DNA from: Cuneatibacter sp. NSJ-177
Lineage (GTDB): Bacteria; Bacillota; Clostridia; Lachnospirales; Lachnospiraceae
DNA: 64,000 bases
Direction: 5' to 3'
Assembly (NCBI RefSeq): GCF_022867805.1
Contig: NZ_JALIFO010000006.1
Span: 868,001-932,000 of the forward strand
Positions 11,601-19,607 of this stretch are shown in pieces. Position 1 is the first letter of the stretch. Every line of letters starts with the position of its first letter. The position numbers were made by a program, and so were the translations under genes. Under the pieces are notes generated by a model. The model had not been told where the DNA came from and searched no databases. It worked only from the letters and a program-made list of their open reading frames with translations.

Positions 11601-12164
11601 GATGCCGGCTATGTTGAGATGTTGTACCAGACGATACTGGGGCGCAGTTTTGATGCCTCCGGAAAGGCATTCTGGCTGGAGCGGATTTCCCAGGGCATGA
11701 GCCGCTATGGAATATTTGCCGGATTCTCCAACTCACGGGAATTTCGGGAGATTTGCGGCCGGTACGGGATCGACGCCGGAACATACACCTCCCCGGAGGC
11801 GGTGGACCAGCGTCCCGAAGTGACTGCCTTTGTCTCTAGGATGTATACGGTCTGCCTGGGCCGCCGGTTTGACAAAACAGGTCTGTATGACTGGACCAGC
11901 CGCCTGATCGCTCAGGAAATGGGCGGCGGAGAGTTGGCCAAAGGATTCTTTTTCAGCAGAGAATTCGTAGAAAAGGGGCACTCGGACCAGACTTATGTGA
12001 CGCTGCTTTACCGCACCATGCTGAACCGGGAGCCGGACTCGGCCGGACTTCAGGATTGGTGTTCCCGGCTGGCTTCCGGATTCAGCAGGGAATCCGTTTT
12101 TGACGGTTTTCTCTACAGCCGGGAATTCACAAAGCTGTGCCAGGACTATGGTATTGAGCGGTAA
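8619..12164 (+). CDS. Secreted M6-like metalloprotease with Big_2 and DUF4214 repeats
   Basis: This 1181-residue exported protein starts with a basic signal peptide (MRRRWARRLSLLLAVLMLTG) and an acidic linker. An M6-type peptidase domain follows, with the zinc motif HEYLH (322-326) and downstream GLPDLYR. GLUG-like repeats lie around 540-720 (for example AGGLVGYLLNQGSIQG) and a bacterial Ig-like Big_2 domain around 855-935. The C-terminus has four copies of an LYxxxLxRxxDxxGxxxW motif starting near bases 11450, 11610, 11830 and 11995, typical of DUF4214. The start at 8619 is chosen because AGGAGG (8607-8612) is 6 nt away; an in-frame ATG at 8604 has a poorer site. The likely role is extracellular protein degradation with surface or matrix attachment by the repeats. 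Confidence 0.85.
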   Translation: MRRRWARRLSLLLAVLMLTGSVAYGMELPGEVPETGGLKLEEETLPETEPFPVTDAEESSADETGRETLPADPSEADLSSGPEEPEETSWAEGSAEEILQLELDHYESVQNRPLASNAASRSVQNVIVFLRFQDAGEYITGQKVANAEKTFNEDENSLKKYMDRISYGRYQVSTAFFPQNGDGSYYSVEISHPSDYFKRQYTKEDGTASEGYTSGTQRSDRELELVTEAMQAVCAQLEASGLSLDTDGDGIIDSISFVIPVYGMGGIENIEHGDLLWPHKIDSWIEVPVNGLHVRTYTMLNRGSENIGIFGAVKRSSQTMIHEYLHSLGLPDLYRVGDLNAKPVGPWDIMEGGGSEPPNLSSYYQREVLGYGTSLSVLTETKKNITLPAAQYADPSESYAVIVRSPRRNDASFVIENRPVDSGNEDQKNSGLLIYRINESGNGPSAWDGNAAGPPDFIYVFRPGESDFNAADGEIGYATLSEDNAKGFTSLGKALGTENQGYDNGILYFADGANSGIIVDQIRKNGDGSITFDLTVPEALSGKGTESEPYAIRTAGDLAAIGASRSGEWYRLMNDLDLSGQDFPVISRFQGILDGNGKTIRNLTVNGKFGAGLVDQLAAGGVLRDLVFVNPEIHAGNGYAGIVAESYGELSGIVVEGGTISSGSRAGGLVGYLLNQGSIQGCRTSADVTAAEAGGLCSYVQEAEIRDSFASGKVSGLSETSVLGGVFSNLVDVSDHKMVFSQVYWDLNATGQALSGCEWTASSGKIFPGTTGIRIKATALKQTGDSGFASVEKTGDLPIPAGVWESTDSGVLSADPSSGAIKAQGAGTAALCYTFSLGTVKCSVKQDFSITHSHIPLTGITLNKSSLSLTEGDQATLTVSYQPVNTTDSRTVSWSSSNPSVATVSNGTVTARKAGTAVITAKTQSKSAACRVEVKAPDPVGDFVTRLYELVLGRTPDKNGWLFWKNLLLTRQQSGTGVAFCFIFSQEYQRKNTADAGYVEMLYQTILGRSFDASGKAFWLERISQGMSRYGIFAGFSNSREFREICGRYGIDAGTYTSPEAVDQRPEVTAFVSRMYTVCLGRRFDKTGLYDWTSRLIAQEMGGGELAKGFFFSREFVEKGHSDQTYVTLLYRTMLNREPDSAGLQDWCSRLASGFSRESVFDGFLYSREFTKLCQDYGIER

Positions 12165-12191
12165 AAAGGAAGAGAGAGGAATGAGGAGACA

Positions 12192-12686
12192 GTGAATCAT
12201 GTCATTCATGAAATTGCACCGGTTTTCGACACATCGTCCCGCATATTGATTCTCGGCAGTTTTCCGTCCGTAAAATCGCGGGAGGGGCAGTTCTTCTACC
12301 ACCATCCGCAAAACCGGTTCTGGGCGGTTTTAAGCGCAGTTGCAGGGGAAGAAAAGCCGGAGACCGTGGAGGAAAAACGCTCGTTCTTGCTGAGAAACCA
12401 TATCGCGGTTTGGGATGTGATCGCATCTTGCGAGATCGAGGGGTCCAGCGACAGCAGCATCCGGAACGTCGTGGCGAATGATCTAAGGACAATTTTGGAT
12501 GCGGCCCGGATCCGGCGGATCTTTACGAACGGAAAGACGGCGGCGCGCCTGTATCATCAATATTGTGAACCGTTGTCCGGCCGTCCGGCCGTCACCCTCC
12601 CTTCCACCAGCCCGGCCAATGCAGCCTGGAGCCTGGAACGGCTGATCACGGCCTGGGGGGAGGAAGTAATCTATTTTTTATCTTAA
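12192..12686 (+). CDS. DNA-deoxyinosine glycosylase (uracil-DNA glycosylase superfamily)
   Basis: A 164-residue base-excision repair enzyme of the type that removes hypoxanthine (and possibly uracil) from DNA. The superfamily motifs are visible: motif 1 LILGSFPSVKSREGQFFYHHPQNRFW, split here as ILGSFPS and YHHPQNRFW near residues 20-45; VWDVIASCEIEGSSDSSI at about 74-91; and LPSTSPANA near the end. The ribosome-binding site is GAGGAG with a GTG start at 12192, only 3 nt apart, so the start is uncertain. It lies 27 bp after the protease gene and may be cotranscribed by proximity only. Confidence 0.87.
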   Translation: MNHVIHEIAPVFDTSSRILILGSFPSVKSREGQFFYHHPQNRFWAVLSAVAGEEKPETVEEKRSFLLRNHIAVWDVIASCEIEGSSDSSIRNVVANDLRTILDAARIRRIFTNGKTAARLYHQYCEPLSGRPAVTLPSTSPANAAWSLERLITAWGEEVIYFLS

Positions 12687-12700
12687 GACGCTTTGCGGAA

Positions 12701-12749
12701 AAAAAGAGACTTCGGAAATCCTGTTTTACAGGTTCCAAAGTCTCTTTTT
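12701..12749. terminator. Bidirectional terminator between the glycosylase gene and hppA
   Basis: AAAAAGAGACTT (12701-12712) pairs perfectly with AAGTCTCTTTTT (12738-12749), with inner GGAA/TTCC pairing. The A-tract and T-tract on either side serve both convergent genes. Confidence 0.9.
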
Positions 12750-12784
12750 GGATTCTTCCTCATCGGAGAGAATCATGGAAACGA

Positions 12785-14782
12785 TTATTTTACAAGCAGA
12801 CCGCCATAGGTCAAGAACAGCGGTGCGAATACCAGGGAAACGATGGTCATCAGCTTGATCAGGATGTTGATGGACGGGCCCGAAGTATCCTTGAACGGGT
12901 CGCCGACCGTATCGCCGACAACGGCAGCCTTATGGGCTTCGCTTCCTTTTCCGCCGTGATTGCCTTCCTCGATGTACTTCTTTGCATTATCCCAGGCGCC
13001 GCCGGAATTGCTCATGAAGATGGCCATCAGAACACCGGTAACCAGAGAGCCGGCCAGCAATCCGCCCAGTGCGGAGGTGCCGAGCAGCAATCCCACAACC
13101 AGAGGAGAGAGCACCGCCATGATGCCGGGGATCAGCATTTCTTTCAGAGCGGAAGTCGTGGAAATCGCTACGCAGGACTTGTAGTCCGGCTTGCCGGTTC
13201 CTTCCATGATTCCGGGGATCGTCTTGAACTGGCGGCGAACCTCCTCGATCATGCTGTATGCGGCCTTGGAAACGGATTCCATGGTCATAGCGGAGAACAG
13301 GAACGGCAGCATACCGCCGATCAGCAGACCGATTGTAACGGTGGAATCCAGAATGTTGATGGCGCTCAGATTGACGGCCTGCGCATAGGATACGAACAGA
13401 GCCAGAGCAGTCAGAGCAGCGGAACCGATGGCGAAACCTTTGCCCATGGCGGCGGTGGTGTTGCCTACGGCGTCCAGCTTATCCGTGATCTCACGGACCG
13501 AGTGATCCAGACCGGACATCTCGGCGATACCGCCGGCGTTGTCCGCGATCGGGCCGTAAGCGTCTACGGCTACGGTGATGCCGGTGGTGGACAGCATGCC
13601 CACAGCTGCCAGCGCAATGCCGTACAGTCCGGCAACCTTAAAGGAAACAAAGATGCCGACACAGATCAGAAGAATCGGAATGCAGGTGGACATCATGCCG
13701 ACGGCCAGACCGGAAATGATGGTCGTAGCGGCGCCGGTCTCGGACTGATCCGCAATTTTCTTGACGGACTTGTAATCGCCGGAGGTGTAAACCTCGGTAA
13801 CGATACCGATGATCAGGCCGACAACCAGGCCGGAGATGATGGCGATTGCCTGACTAAAGCCGTTGAAGAACATTTTGCTGAGAATCAGGGAGCCGATCAC
13901 CACCAGGATAGCGGAGATATAAGAACCCATCTTCAAAGCTTTGTGAGGGTTGGCGTTGTCATTGCCGCGGACAAAGAAGGTGGCGATGATGGATGCCAGA
14001 ATACCGACAGCGGCCAAAACCAGAGGGAAGATTGCGCCTGCGCCGGTGAATGCGGCGGCCTCCAGGCCAACGCCCAGGGTCAGGGCGGATACAAGAGCGC
14101 CCACATAAGACTCGAACAAGTCCGCGCCCATGCCGGCCACGTCGCCTACGTTGTCGCCTACGTTGTCGGCGATAACGGCAGGGTTTCTGGGATCATCTTC
14201 CGGGATTCCCGCTTCTACTTTACCAACCAGATCTGCACCCACATCGGCAGCTTTGGTATAGATACCGCCGCCTACACGGGCAAACAGAGCGATGGAAGAA
14301 GCGCCCAGGCTGAATCCAGACAGGATTTCCACCTGGCCGGTGACAGCATAGATCACGCTGCAGCCGAGAAGGCCGAGGCCGACCACGCACATGCCCATGA
14401 CGGAGCCGCCGCCGAAGGCGACGCCCAGGGCCTTATTCATGCCGCTGGTCCTGGCCGCGTTGGCGGTGCGGACGTTTGCCTTCGTGGCAACCGTCATGCC
14501 GGCAAAGCCTGCGGCAACCGAGAAGACGGCGCCTACCAGGAAGCAGACGGCGGTCAGCCAGCTGATGCCAAGGCCGATTGCTACAAAGAGAATAGCGACG
14601 AAGATGACCAGAATCCGGTATTCCGCAAAGAGGAACGCCTTGGCACCTTCACTGATGGCGGCCGCAATTTCCTTCATGCGGTCCGTGCCTTCTTCCTGCT
14701 TGGAGACGTTCGCCGCCTTGTAGAGCGCGAACAGCAGGGCGAGCACACCGAGAACGGGTGCTGCATACAGTAAGTTTTCCAT
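12785..14782 (-). CDS. hppA: Membrane-bound, K+-dependent (probably Na+-pumping) pyrophosphatase
   Basis: This 665-residue, about 16-helix protein couples hydrolysis of pyrophosphate to cation export across the membrane. The substrate motif [11 protein letters not shown] lies at 180-190, with acidic clusters DNVGDNVGD and [15 protein letters not shown] (440-449) has Ala where K+-independent enzymes have Lys, indicating K+ dependence. In helix 6 the sequence is DLFESY, with the glutamate (224) three residues after Asp221. In the Na+-pumping class the glutamate sits here, whereas classical plant H+ pumps have DLFGSYAE, one turn later. Na+ transport is inferred from this alone. It has its own minus-strand promoter. 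Confidence 0.95.
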   Translation of the reverse strand: MENLLYAAPVLGVLALLFALYKAANVSKQEEGTDRMKEIAAAISEGAKAFLFAEYRILVIFVAILFVAIGLGISWLTAVCFLVGAVFSVAAGFAGMTVATKANVRTANAARTSGMNKALGVAFGGGSVMGMCVVGLGLLGCSVIYAVTGQVEILSGFSLGASSIALFARVGGGIYTKAADVGADLVGKVEAGIPEDDPRNPAVIADNVGDNVGDVAGMGADLFESYVGALVSALTLGVGLEAAAFTGAGAIFPLVLAAVGILASIIATFFVRGNDNANPHKALKMGSYISAILVVIGSLILSKMFFNGFSQAIAIISGLVVGLIIGIVTEVYTSGDYKSVKKIADQSETGAATTIISGLAVGMMSTCIPILLICVGIFVSFKVAGLYGIALAAVGMLSTTGITVAVDAYGPIADNAGGIAEMSGLDHSVREITDKLDAVGNTTAAMGKGFAIGSAALTALALFVSYAQAVNLSAINILDSTVTIGLLIGGMLPFLFSAMTMESVSKAAYSMIEEVRRQFKTIPGIMEGTGKPDYKSCVAISTTSALKEMLIPGIMAVLSPLVVGLLLGTSALGGLLAGSLVTGVLMAIFMSNSGGAWDNAKKYIEEGNHGGKGSEAHKAAVVGDTVGDPFKDTSGPSINILIKLMTIVSLVFAPLFLTYGGLLVK

Positions 14783-14832
14783 AGTGTTTCAGTCCTTCCT
14801 ATACGTTTTTTGTACTCTATGACGTAAATACG

Positions 14833-14861
14833 ATGATACAACAAAATTAAATTTTTGACAA
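14833..14861 (-). promoter_or_regulatory. Promoter of hppA
   Basis: On the minus strand, TTGTCA (complement of 14856-14861), 17-bp spacer, TATCAT (complement of 14833-14838). The leader to the ATG at 14782 is about 45 nt and holds an AAGGAC ribosome-binding site. Confidence 0.7.
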
Positions 14862-14904
14862 GCCTTATTGCAGAAGATTTGAAGAAAAAGTCGAGAACGG
14901 ATGT

Positions 14905-15004
14905 TTGCTTTCGCTTGAAAATATGTTATACTGAGAATGCCGCCTTAGAGGAAGCAGGGTTGGTTTTGCTTGACACGTCCGCAGGACAAGTTATAATAAG
15001 TATG
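14905..15004 (+). promoter_or_regulatory. Tandem promoters upstream of ftsK/spoIIIE
   Basis: The proximal promoter is nearly consensus: TTGACA (14970-14975), 16-bp spacer, TATAAT (14992-14997). A second candidate lies upstream: TTGCTT (14905-14910), 16-bp spacer, TATACT (14927-14932). The transcript from the proximal site has a leader of about 160 nt before the TTG start at 15166. I see no clear riboswitch or terminator in that leader. This explains most of the 383-bp gap 14783-15165. Confidence 0.72.
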
Positions 15005-15165
15005 TTATTGCTGTCCAGAGTATTTGCAGCATGCGCCAATGAACGGACAACCGGCGGTTGCGCCAGGTGGGTAAAATACGGCCCGATTTTTTGATTTGCA
15101 AATGAAAAGAAGTAATATCTTCCTATTATAAAGGAAGAGTGGGAGTTTTAGGAGGGATTGGAGCA

Positions 15166-18096
15166 TTGGCACAGGCAAAAAGAAAAACGGCCTCCGGGGG
15201 AAGCAAAAAAACGGCCTCATCCAGAAAACCGGCGGCCAAGAAGCGTTCCGGAAAGCGGTCTGCCGCGAAAAAGCAGAGCAGCGGAATTGGAAAAGAGATT
15301 GGGATTTTGGTCGCTTTCGCTGTGGCCGTCATTTTGTTTCTCGGAAATCTGGGGGTGGCCGGGAAGATTGGGGACAGCTTGAAAGCAGTCCAGTTCGGCG
15401 TCTTGGGGTCGGTGGCCTGGGTATTTCCGATTTATTTTTTCTGGGCGGTCTGTTTTGCGGTCTCAAACGGGAGCGATTACCCGGTGGCGGCCTTTTTGAA
15501 AATTTTGGTGATGGCCCTGACATTGACGGCTTTCTGCGGAATTTTGGAATTATTGGGCGCCCGCGGTTTGGGGGATGCCTACGGGTTAAAGGAATATTAT
15601 GAGATGGGCGCCGATGGGATGAACGGAGGCGTTTGCGGAGGAATCTGGTACAAGTTTCTGTATCCCAGTCTCGGCGTGCTGGGCGCTTATGTGGTCCTGG
15701 TCGTGCTGGGGATTGCCGGCGTGGTCTTTGTGACCGGGAAATCTTTTATCCGCCCGCTCCAGGAAAAAGGTTCCCGCGTGGTGCACTCTGCAAAGGAAGA
15801 TATGGCGCGGATGAGGGAAGAGCAGGCGCTCCGCGCAGCCAAGCGGCAGGAGGAAAAACGCCTGCGCACCGAACAGCTCCGGGAGGAGCGTCTTCGCGTG
15901 GAACAGAAAGTACAAGGCGTGGACCTGGAACATATTACTTTGGCGGAGGAGGAGAAAACAGAAGCCCTGCCTGCCAAAAAGCGCAGAGGGAGGAAAGAGG
16001 AGACTCCGGTGCCGGATCCCGCTGCGGCTGAACTTCCCGCCGAGACAGCGCCGGATTTGGAGACGTTTCACGTCCGGATTCACCAGCCCGAGCCCCTCGC
16101 GGCAGAGGAAGAACCGGATTTTGAGATGCCGGTCGGGATGGAAAGCATCCACAGCCGGAAAGATAAGCGGACGCTGTCTGAGTTGGAGGAGTTGGACGCG
16201 GAGCTGCGCGCCGCGATGGAGGAAGGTCCGAATACTTGGGAGCCGGAGCCGATTCCCGATATAACCTTAAAGACATCTTCCGAGGAAGCGGAGCCTGTGG
16301 TTTCTCCGTGGCATACCTCCGGCGAGGAGACGGACGGCGGGGAAGCCGCTGTCTGGAACATGCCGGCGGAGGAAGAAGAGCTTCCTCCCATTGAATTCGG
16401 ACCAAACGGAGGGGAGACGGATTTTGACGAGGCGGATGCCATGGCTGCTTACGATGAATTCACTGCGCCGGAACCGTCGTCGGTGGAAGAGACCGTGGTG
16501 CCGCTTCCGAAAAAACCGTCCGCCCGCGCCGAGAGTATTTGGCGGGACGGCAGCGCGAAGGACGGAAATTCCGGTATCACCTTCCGGGACGGCGAGGCGA
16601 AGGCAGGAGCGGTTCCTGCCGTGGCGCCGGAGCCTCCGAAAGTCAAGAGGGAATACATCATTCCTCCGATGCGCCTGTTAAAGTTGGGTCCCAAGAAGAG
16701 CGGGATGTCGGAACAAGAACTGCGGGAGACCGCGATCACACTTCAGCAGACCTTGCAGAGCTATGGCGTGGGCGTGACGGTGACCGATATCAGCTGCGGG
16801 CCGACGGTGACCCGCTATGAGCTAAAGCCGGAGCAGGGCGTCAAGGTCAGCAAAATCCTGAGCCTGACCAATGATATCAAGCTGAACCTGGCCGCCGCTG
16901 ACATCCGGATCGAAGCCCCGATACCGGGGAAAGCCGCCGTCGGTATTGAGGTGCCGAACACGGAAAATCAGACCGTATATTTAAAAGAACTTTTAGATTC
17001 CGAGGAGTTCAAGAAATTCCCGTCCCGGATCGGATTCGGCGTGGGCCGGGATATCGGCGGGAAAGTGATCGTGGCGGATCTGGCGCGGATGCCGCATCTT
17101 TTGATCGCAGGCGCGACAGGTTCCGGTAAATCTGTCTGCATCAATACGATCATTATGAGTATTTTATATAAAGCGACTCCCGACGAAGTCAAGATGATCA
17201 TGATTGACCCGAAGGTGGTGGAGCTCAGCATCTATAACGGAATTCCCCACCTGCTGATCCCTGTGGTGACCGATCCGAAGAAGGCGGCGGGAGCCCTGAA
17301 CTGGGCTGTTGCCGAGATGACGGACCGCTATAAGAAGTTTGCGGAACAAAATGTCCGGGACATCAAAGGCTACAACAAGAAGGTGGAAGAATCCGAGGAA
17401 GAAGGCATGGAGAAGATGCCTCAGCTCGTCGTGATCGTCGATGAGCTGGCGGATTTGATGATGGTGGCGCCCGGCGAGGTGGAGGAAGCCATCTGCCGTC
17501 TGGCCCAGCTTGCCCGTGCGGCCGGGATTCATCTGGTGCTGGCGACCCAGCGGCCTTCCGTCAACGTGATCACCGGCCTGATCAAGGCCAATGTGCCTTC
17601 CCGGATTGCATTTGCGGTTTCCTCCGGGGTGGATTCCCGGACGATCATCGATATGGTCGGAGCAGAGAAGCTTTTAGGAAAAGGCGATATGCTGTTTCAT
17701 CCTTCCGGCTATCCGAAGCCGGTCCGGATCCAGGGCGCCTTTGTCTCCGACTCAGAAGTCGGGGATGTGGTGGATTTCCTAAAAGCACAGGCGGACGGCG
17801 CTCCGGCGGTTCCCCAAGATCTGGAAAGGCATCTGGAAGGCGCAGGTGACGCCGGGTCGGTTGGAGCAGGGGACCGGGATGAGTATTTTGAGCGCTGCGG
17901 CCGTTTTATCATCGAGAAGGAAAAAGCTTCCATCGGAAATCTGCAGCGTGCCTTCAAAATTGGTTTTAACCGGGCGGCCAGGATCATGGACCAGCTGGCG
18001 GAAGCCGGCGTGGTGGGGCCGGAGGAAGGGACCAAGGCGAGACAGATCCTGATGACCATGGAAGAATTCGACGCGTTGATGGAGACGTTGACATAA
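15166..18096 (+). CDS. ftsK: DNA translocase FtsK/SpoIIIE
   Basis: A 976-residue motor that pumps chromosomal DNA through the division or sporulation septum. A Lys/Ala-rich basic tail comes first, then about four membrane helices (residues 35-200), then a long acidic, Pro/Glu-rich linker to about 480. The RecA-like motor has Walker A GATGSGKS (649-656) and Walker B LVVIVDELADLM. The C-terminal gamma winged helix (about 905-970, with RAFKIGFNRAARIMDQL) reads KOPS-like polarity signals. Start: AGGAGGG (15150-15156) is 9 nt from the TTG at 15166. An in-frame GTG at 15139 has no properly spaced site, so TTG is preferred. It leads the murE-murF-priA-def run. Confidence 0.95.
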   Translation: MAQAKRKTASGGSKKTASSRKPAAKKRSGKRSAAKKQSSGIGKEIGILVAFAVAVILFLGNLGVAGKIGDSLKAVQFGVLGSVAWVFPIYFFWAVCFAVSNGSDYPVAAFLKILVMALTLTAFCGILELLGARGLGDAYGLKEYYEMGADGMNGGVCGGIWYKFLYPSLGVLGAYVVLVVLGIAGVVFVTGKSFIRPLQEKGSRVVHSAKEDMARMREEQALRAAKRQEEKRLRTEQLREERLRVEQKVQGVDLEHITLAEEEKTEALPAKKRRGRKEETPVPDPAAAELPAETAPDLETFHVRIHQPEPLAAEEEPDFEMPVGMESIHSRKDKRTLSELEELDAELRAAMEEGPNTWEPEPIPDITLKTSSEEAEPVVSPWHTSGEETDGGEAAVWNMPAEEEELPPIEFGPNGGETDFDEADAMAAYDEFTAPEPSSVEETVVPLPKKPSARAESIWRDGSAKDGNSGITFRDGEAKAGAVPAVAPEPPKVKREYIIPPMRLLKLGPKKSGMSEQELRETAITLQQTLQSYGVGVTVTDISCGPTVTRYELKPEQGVKVSKILSLTNDIKLNLAAADIRIEAPIPGKAAVGIEVPNTENQTVYLKELLDSEEFKKFPSRIGFGVGRDIGGKVIVADLARMPHLLIAGATGSGKSVCINTIIMSILYKATPDEVKMIMIDPKVVELSIYNGIPHLLIPVVTDPKKAAGALNWAVAEMTDRYKKFAEQNVRDIKGYNKKVEESEEEGMEKMPQLVVIVDELADLMMVAPGEVEEAICRLAQLARAAGIHLVLATQRPSVNVITGLIKANVPSRIAFAVSSGVDSRTIIDMVGAEKLLGKGDMLFHPSGYPKPVRIQGAFVSDSEVGDVVDFLKAQADGAPAVPQDLERHLEGAGDAGSVGAGDRDEYFERCGRFIIEKEKASIGNLQRAFKIGFNRAARIMDQLAEAGVVGPEEGTKARQILMTMEEFDALMETLT

Positions 18097-18131
18097 GCTT
18101 CGCCGCCCAGGAAGGCGGGAAAGGATTGAGT

Positions 18132-19595
18132 ATGAAATTACGCGCGTTACTGGAAGAGCTGGAATATGAAGTCAGGCAGGGAAGCCTTGACGTGGAGATC
18201 GAGGCTCTGGTGTACGATTCCCGGAAAGACTGCAAAAATGCGGCTTTTGTCTGTATCAGCGGCACCAAAGTGGACGCCCATACCTTTATTCCCCAGGTGG
18301 CGGAAAAAGGGGCGGCGGCCGTTGTCGTGGAAAAGGAAGCGGAGGCCCCCGAAGGGGTTACCGTCATCCAGGTGAATAATGCCAGAAAAGCGCTGGCCCT
18401 TCTCTCCGCCGCCTATTTTGACCATCCGACCCGGAAGATGAAGGCGGTCGGGTTCACCGGCACCAAAGGGAAAACCACCAGCACCTACATGCTGAAAGAA
18501 ATCCTAGAGGCCGCTGGAGGCAAGGTCGGGCTGGTCGGCACCAACGGCGCCGTCATCGGCGGCGAACACTTTACGACCAATAATACGACCCCGGAATCCT
18601 ATGAACTGCAGGAATACTTTCACCGGATGGTGGAAGCCGGCTGTGAGTATATGATTATGGAGGTTTCCTCCCAGGGGCTTATGATGCACCGGGTGGATGG
18701 GATCGATTTTGACATCGGCGTCTTCACCAATCTTTCGCCGGATCACATTGGCCCCAATGAGCACAAAAGTTTTGAGGAATACCGTTCCTATAAAGGAAAG
18801 CTGTTCCAAATGTGCCGGATTGGCCTCGTCAACCGGGATGATGAAAACTGGGAGCCCCTGGTGGAGGGGCATACCTGCGAGCTTTTTACTTTCGGCCAGA
18901 GTCCGGAGGCGGATTTTGCCGCGGCCAACATCGGCCATAAGAGGCAAGGCAGTTTTATGGGCATCGGTTTTGACTTGAAGGGAAAGGCGGATTTCCCGGT
19001 GGAAGTGGGAATTCCAGGACTTTTTAATGTTTACAATGCCTTGGGGGCGGCCTCGGCCGCTCTGACTCTTGGCATAGAAAAAGAGGCGGTGCAGAAAGCT
19101 CTGAGAGATGTACGGGTGGACGGTCGGATGGAGCTGGTCTATGCCTCGGACCACTTTTCCGTCATTGTCGATTACGCCCACAATGGGCTCAGCACCAAGA
19201 GTCTTCTGGAAACGCTGCGGGGCTATCATCCGAAACGTCTGGTAGTGGTTTTTGGCTGCGGCGGAAACCGGGATCCCCACCGGCGGTATGAGATGGGGGA
19301 AGCCGCCGGCCGGATGGCAGATCTTTCCATCGTGACGGCGGACAATTCCCGCTGGGAAAAGGTGGAGGATATCATGAAGGATATCCATATCGGCCTTGAC
19401 CCGACCGGAGGCGCGTCCCTTGATATCCCGGATCGTAGGGATGCGATCCGCTACAGCATCGCCCACGCGGAGGACGGCGACGTGATCGCAGTGATCGGCA
19501 AGGGGCATGAGGATTATCAGGAGGTCGAGGGGGTAAAAACCCATTTTCTGGACCGGGAAGTGATCGAAGAAACCATAAAGGAGCTGGGGCTGTAG
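18132..19595 (+). CDS. murE: UDP-N-acetylmuramyl-tripeptide synthetase (MurE family)
   Basis: This 487-residue Mur ligase adds the third amino acid to UDP-MurNAc-L-Ala-D-Glu in the cytoplasm. The ATP loop is GTKGKTT (110-116); NTTPES follows, and the lysine of the EEYRSYKGKLF segment should be the carbamylated metal ligand. Two points differ from textbook MurE: FTNLSPDHIGPNEH replaces the usual FTNLTQDHLDYHG, and the amino-acid specificity motif is DNSR (404-407) instead of DNPR. meso-DAP is still the default guess, but a paralogue with different specificity is possible. The ATG at 18132 follows GGAAAGGA; murF starts 12 bp after its stop. Confidence 0.88.
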   Translation: MKLRALLEELEYEVRQGSLDVEIEALVYDSRKDCKNAAFVCISGTKVDAHTFIPQVAEKGAAAVVVEKEAEAPEGVTVIQVNNARKALALLSAAYFDHPTRKMKAVGFTGTKGKTTSTYMLKEILEAAGGKVGLVGTNGAVIGGEHFTTNNTTPESYELQEYFHRMVEAGCEYMIMEVSSQGLMMHRVDGIDFDIGVFTNLSPDHIGPNEHKSFEEYRSYKGKLFQMCRIGLVNRDDENWEPLVEGHTCELFTFGQSPEADFAAANIGHKRQGSFMGIGFDLKGKADFPVEVGIPGLFNVYNALGAASAALTLGIEKEAVQKALRDVRVDGRMELVYASDHFSVIVDYAHNGLSTKSLLETLRGYHPKRLVVVFGCGGNRDPHRRYEMGEAAGRMADLSIVTADNSRWEKVEDIMKDIHIGLDPTGGASLDIPDRRDAIRYSIAHAEDGDVIAVIGKGHEDYQEVEGVKTHFLDREVIEETIKELGL

Positions 19596-19607
19596 GCCCT
19601 GTTGGAG

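Noticed and set aside
12932-14773. 613-codon open frame on the plus strand opposite hppA
   Set aside because: It is antisense to a clearly functional membrane pyrophosphatase, has low-complexity Gly/His/Asp composition, and no proper ribosome-binding site. It is a shadow of codon bias.
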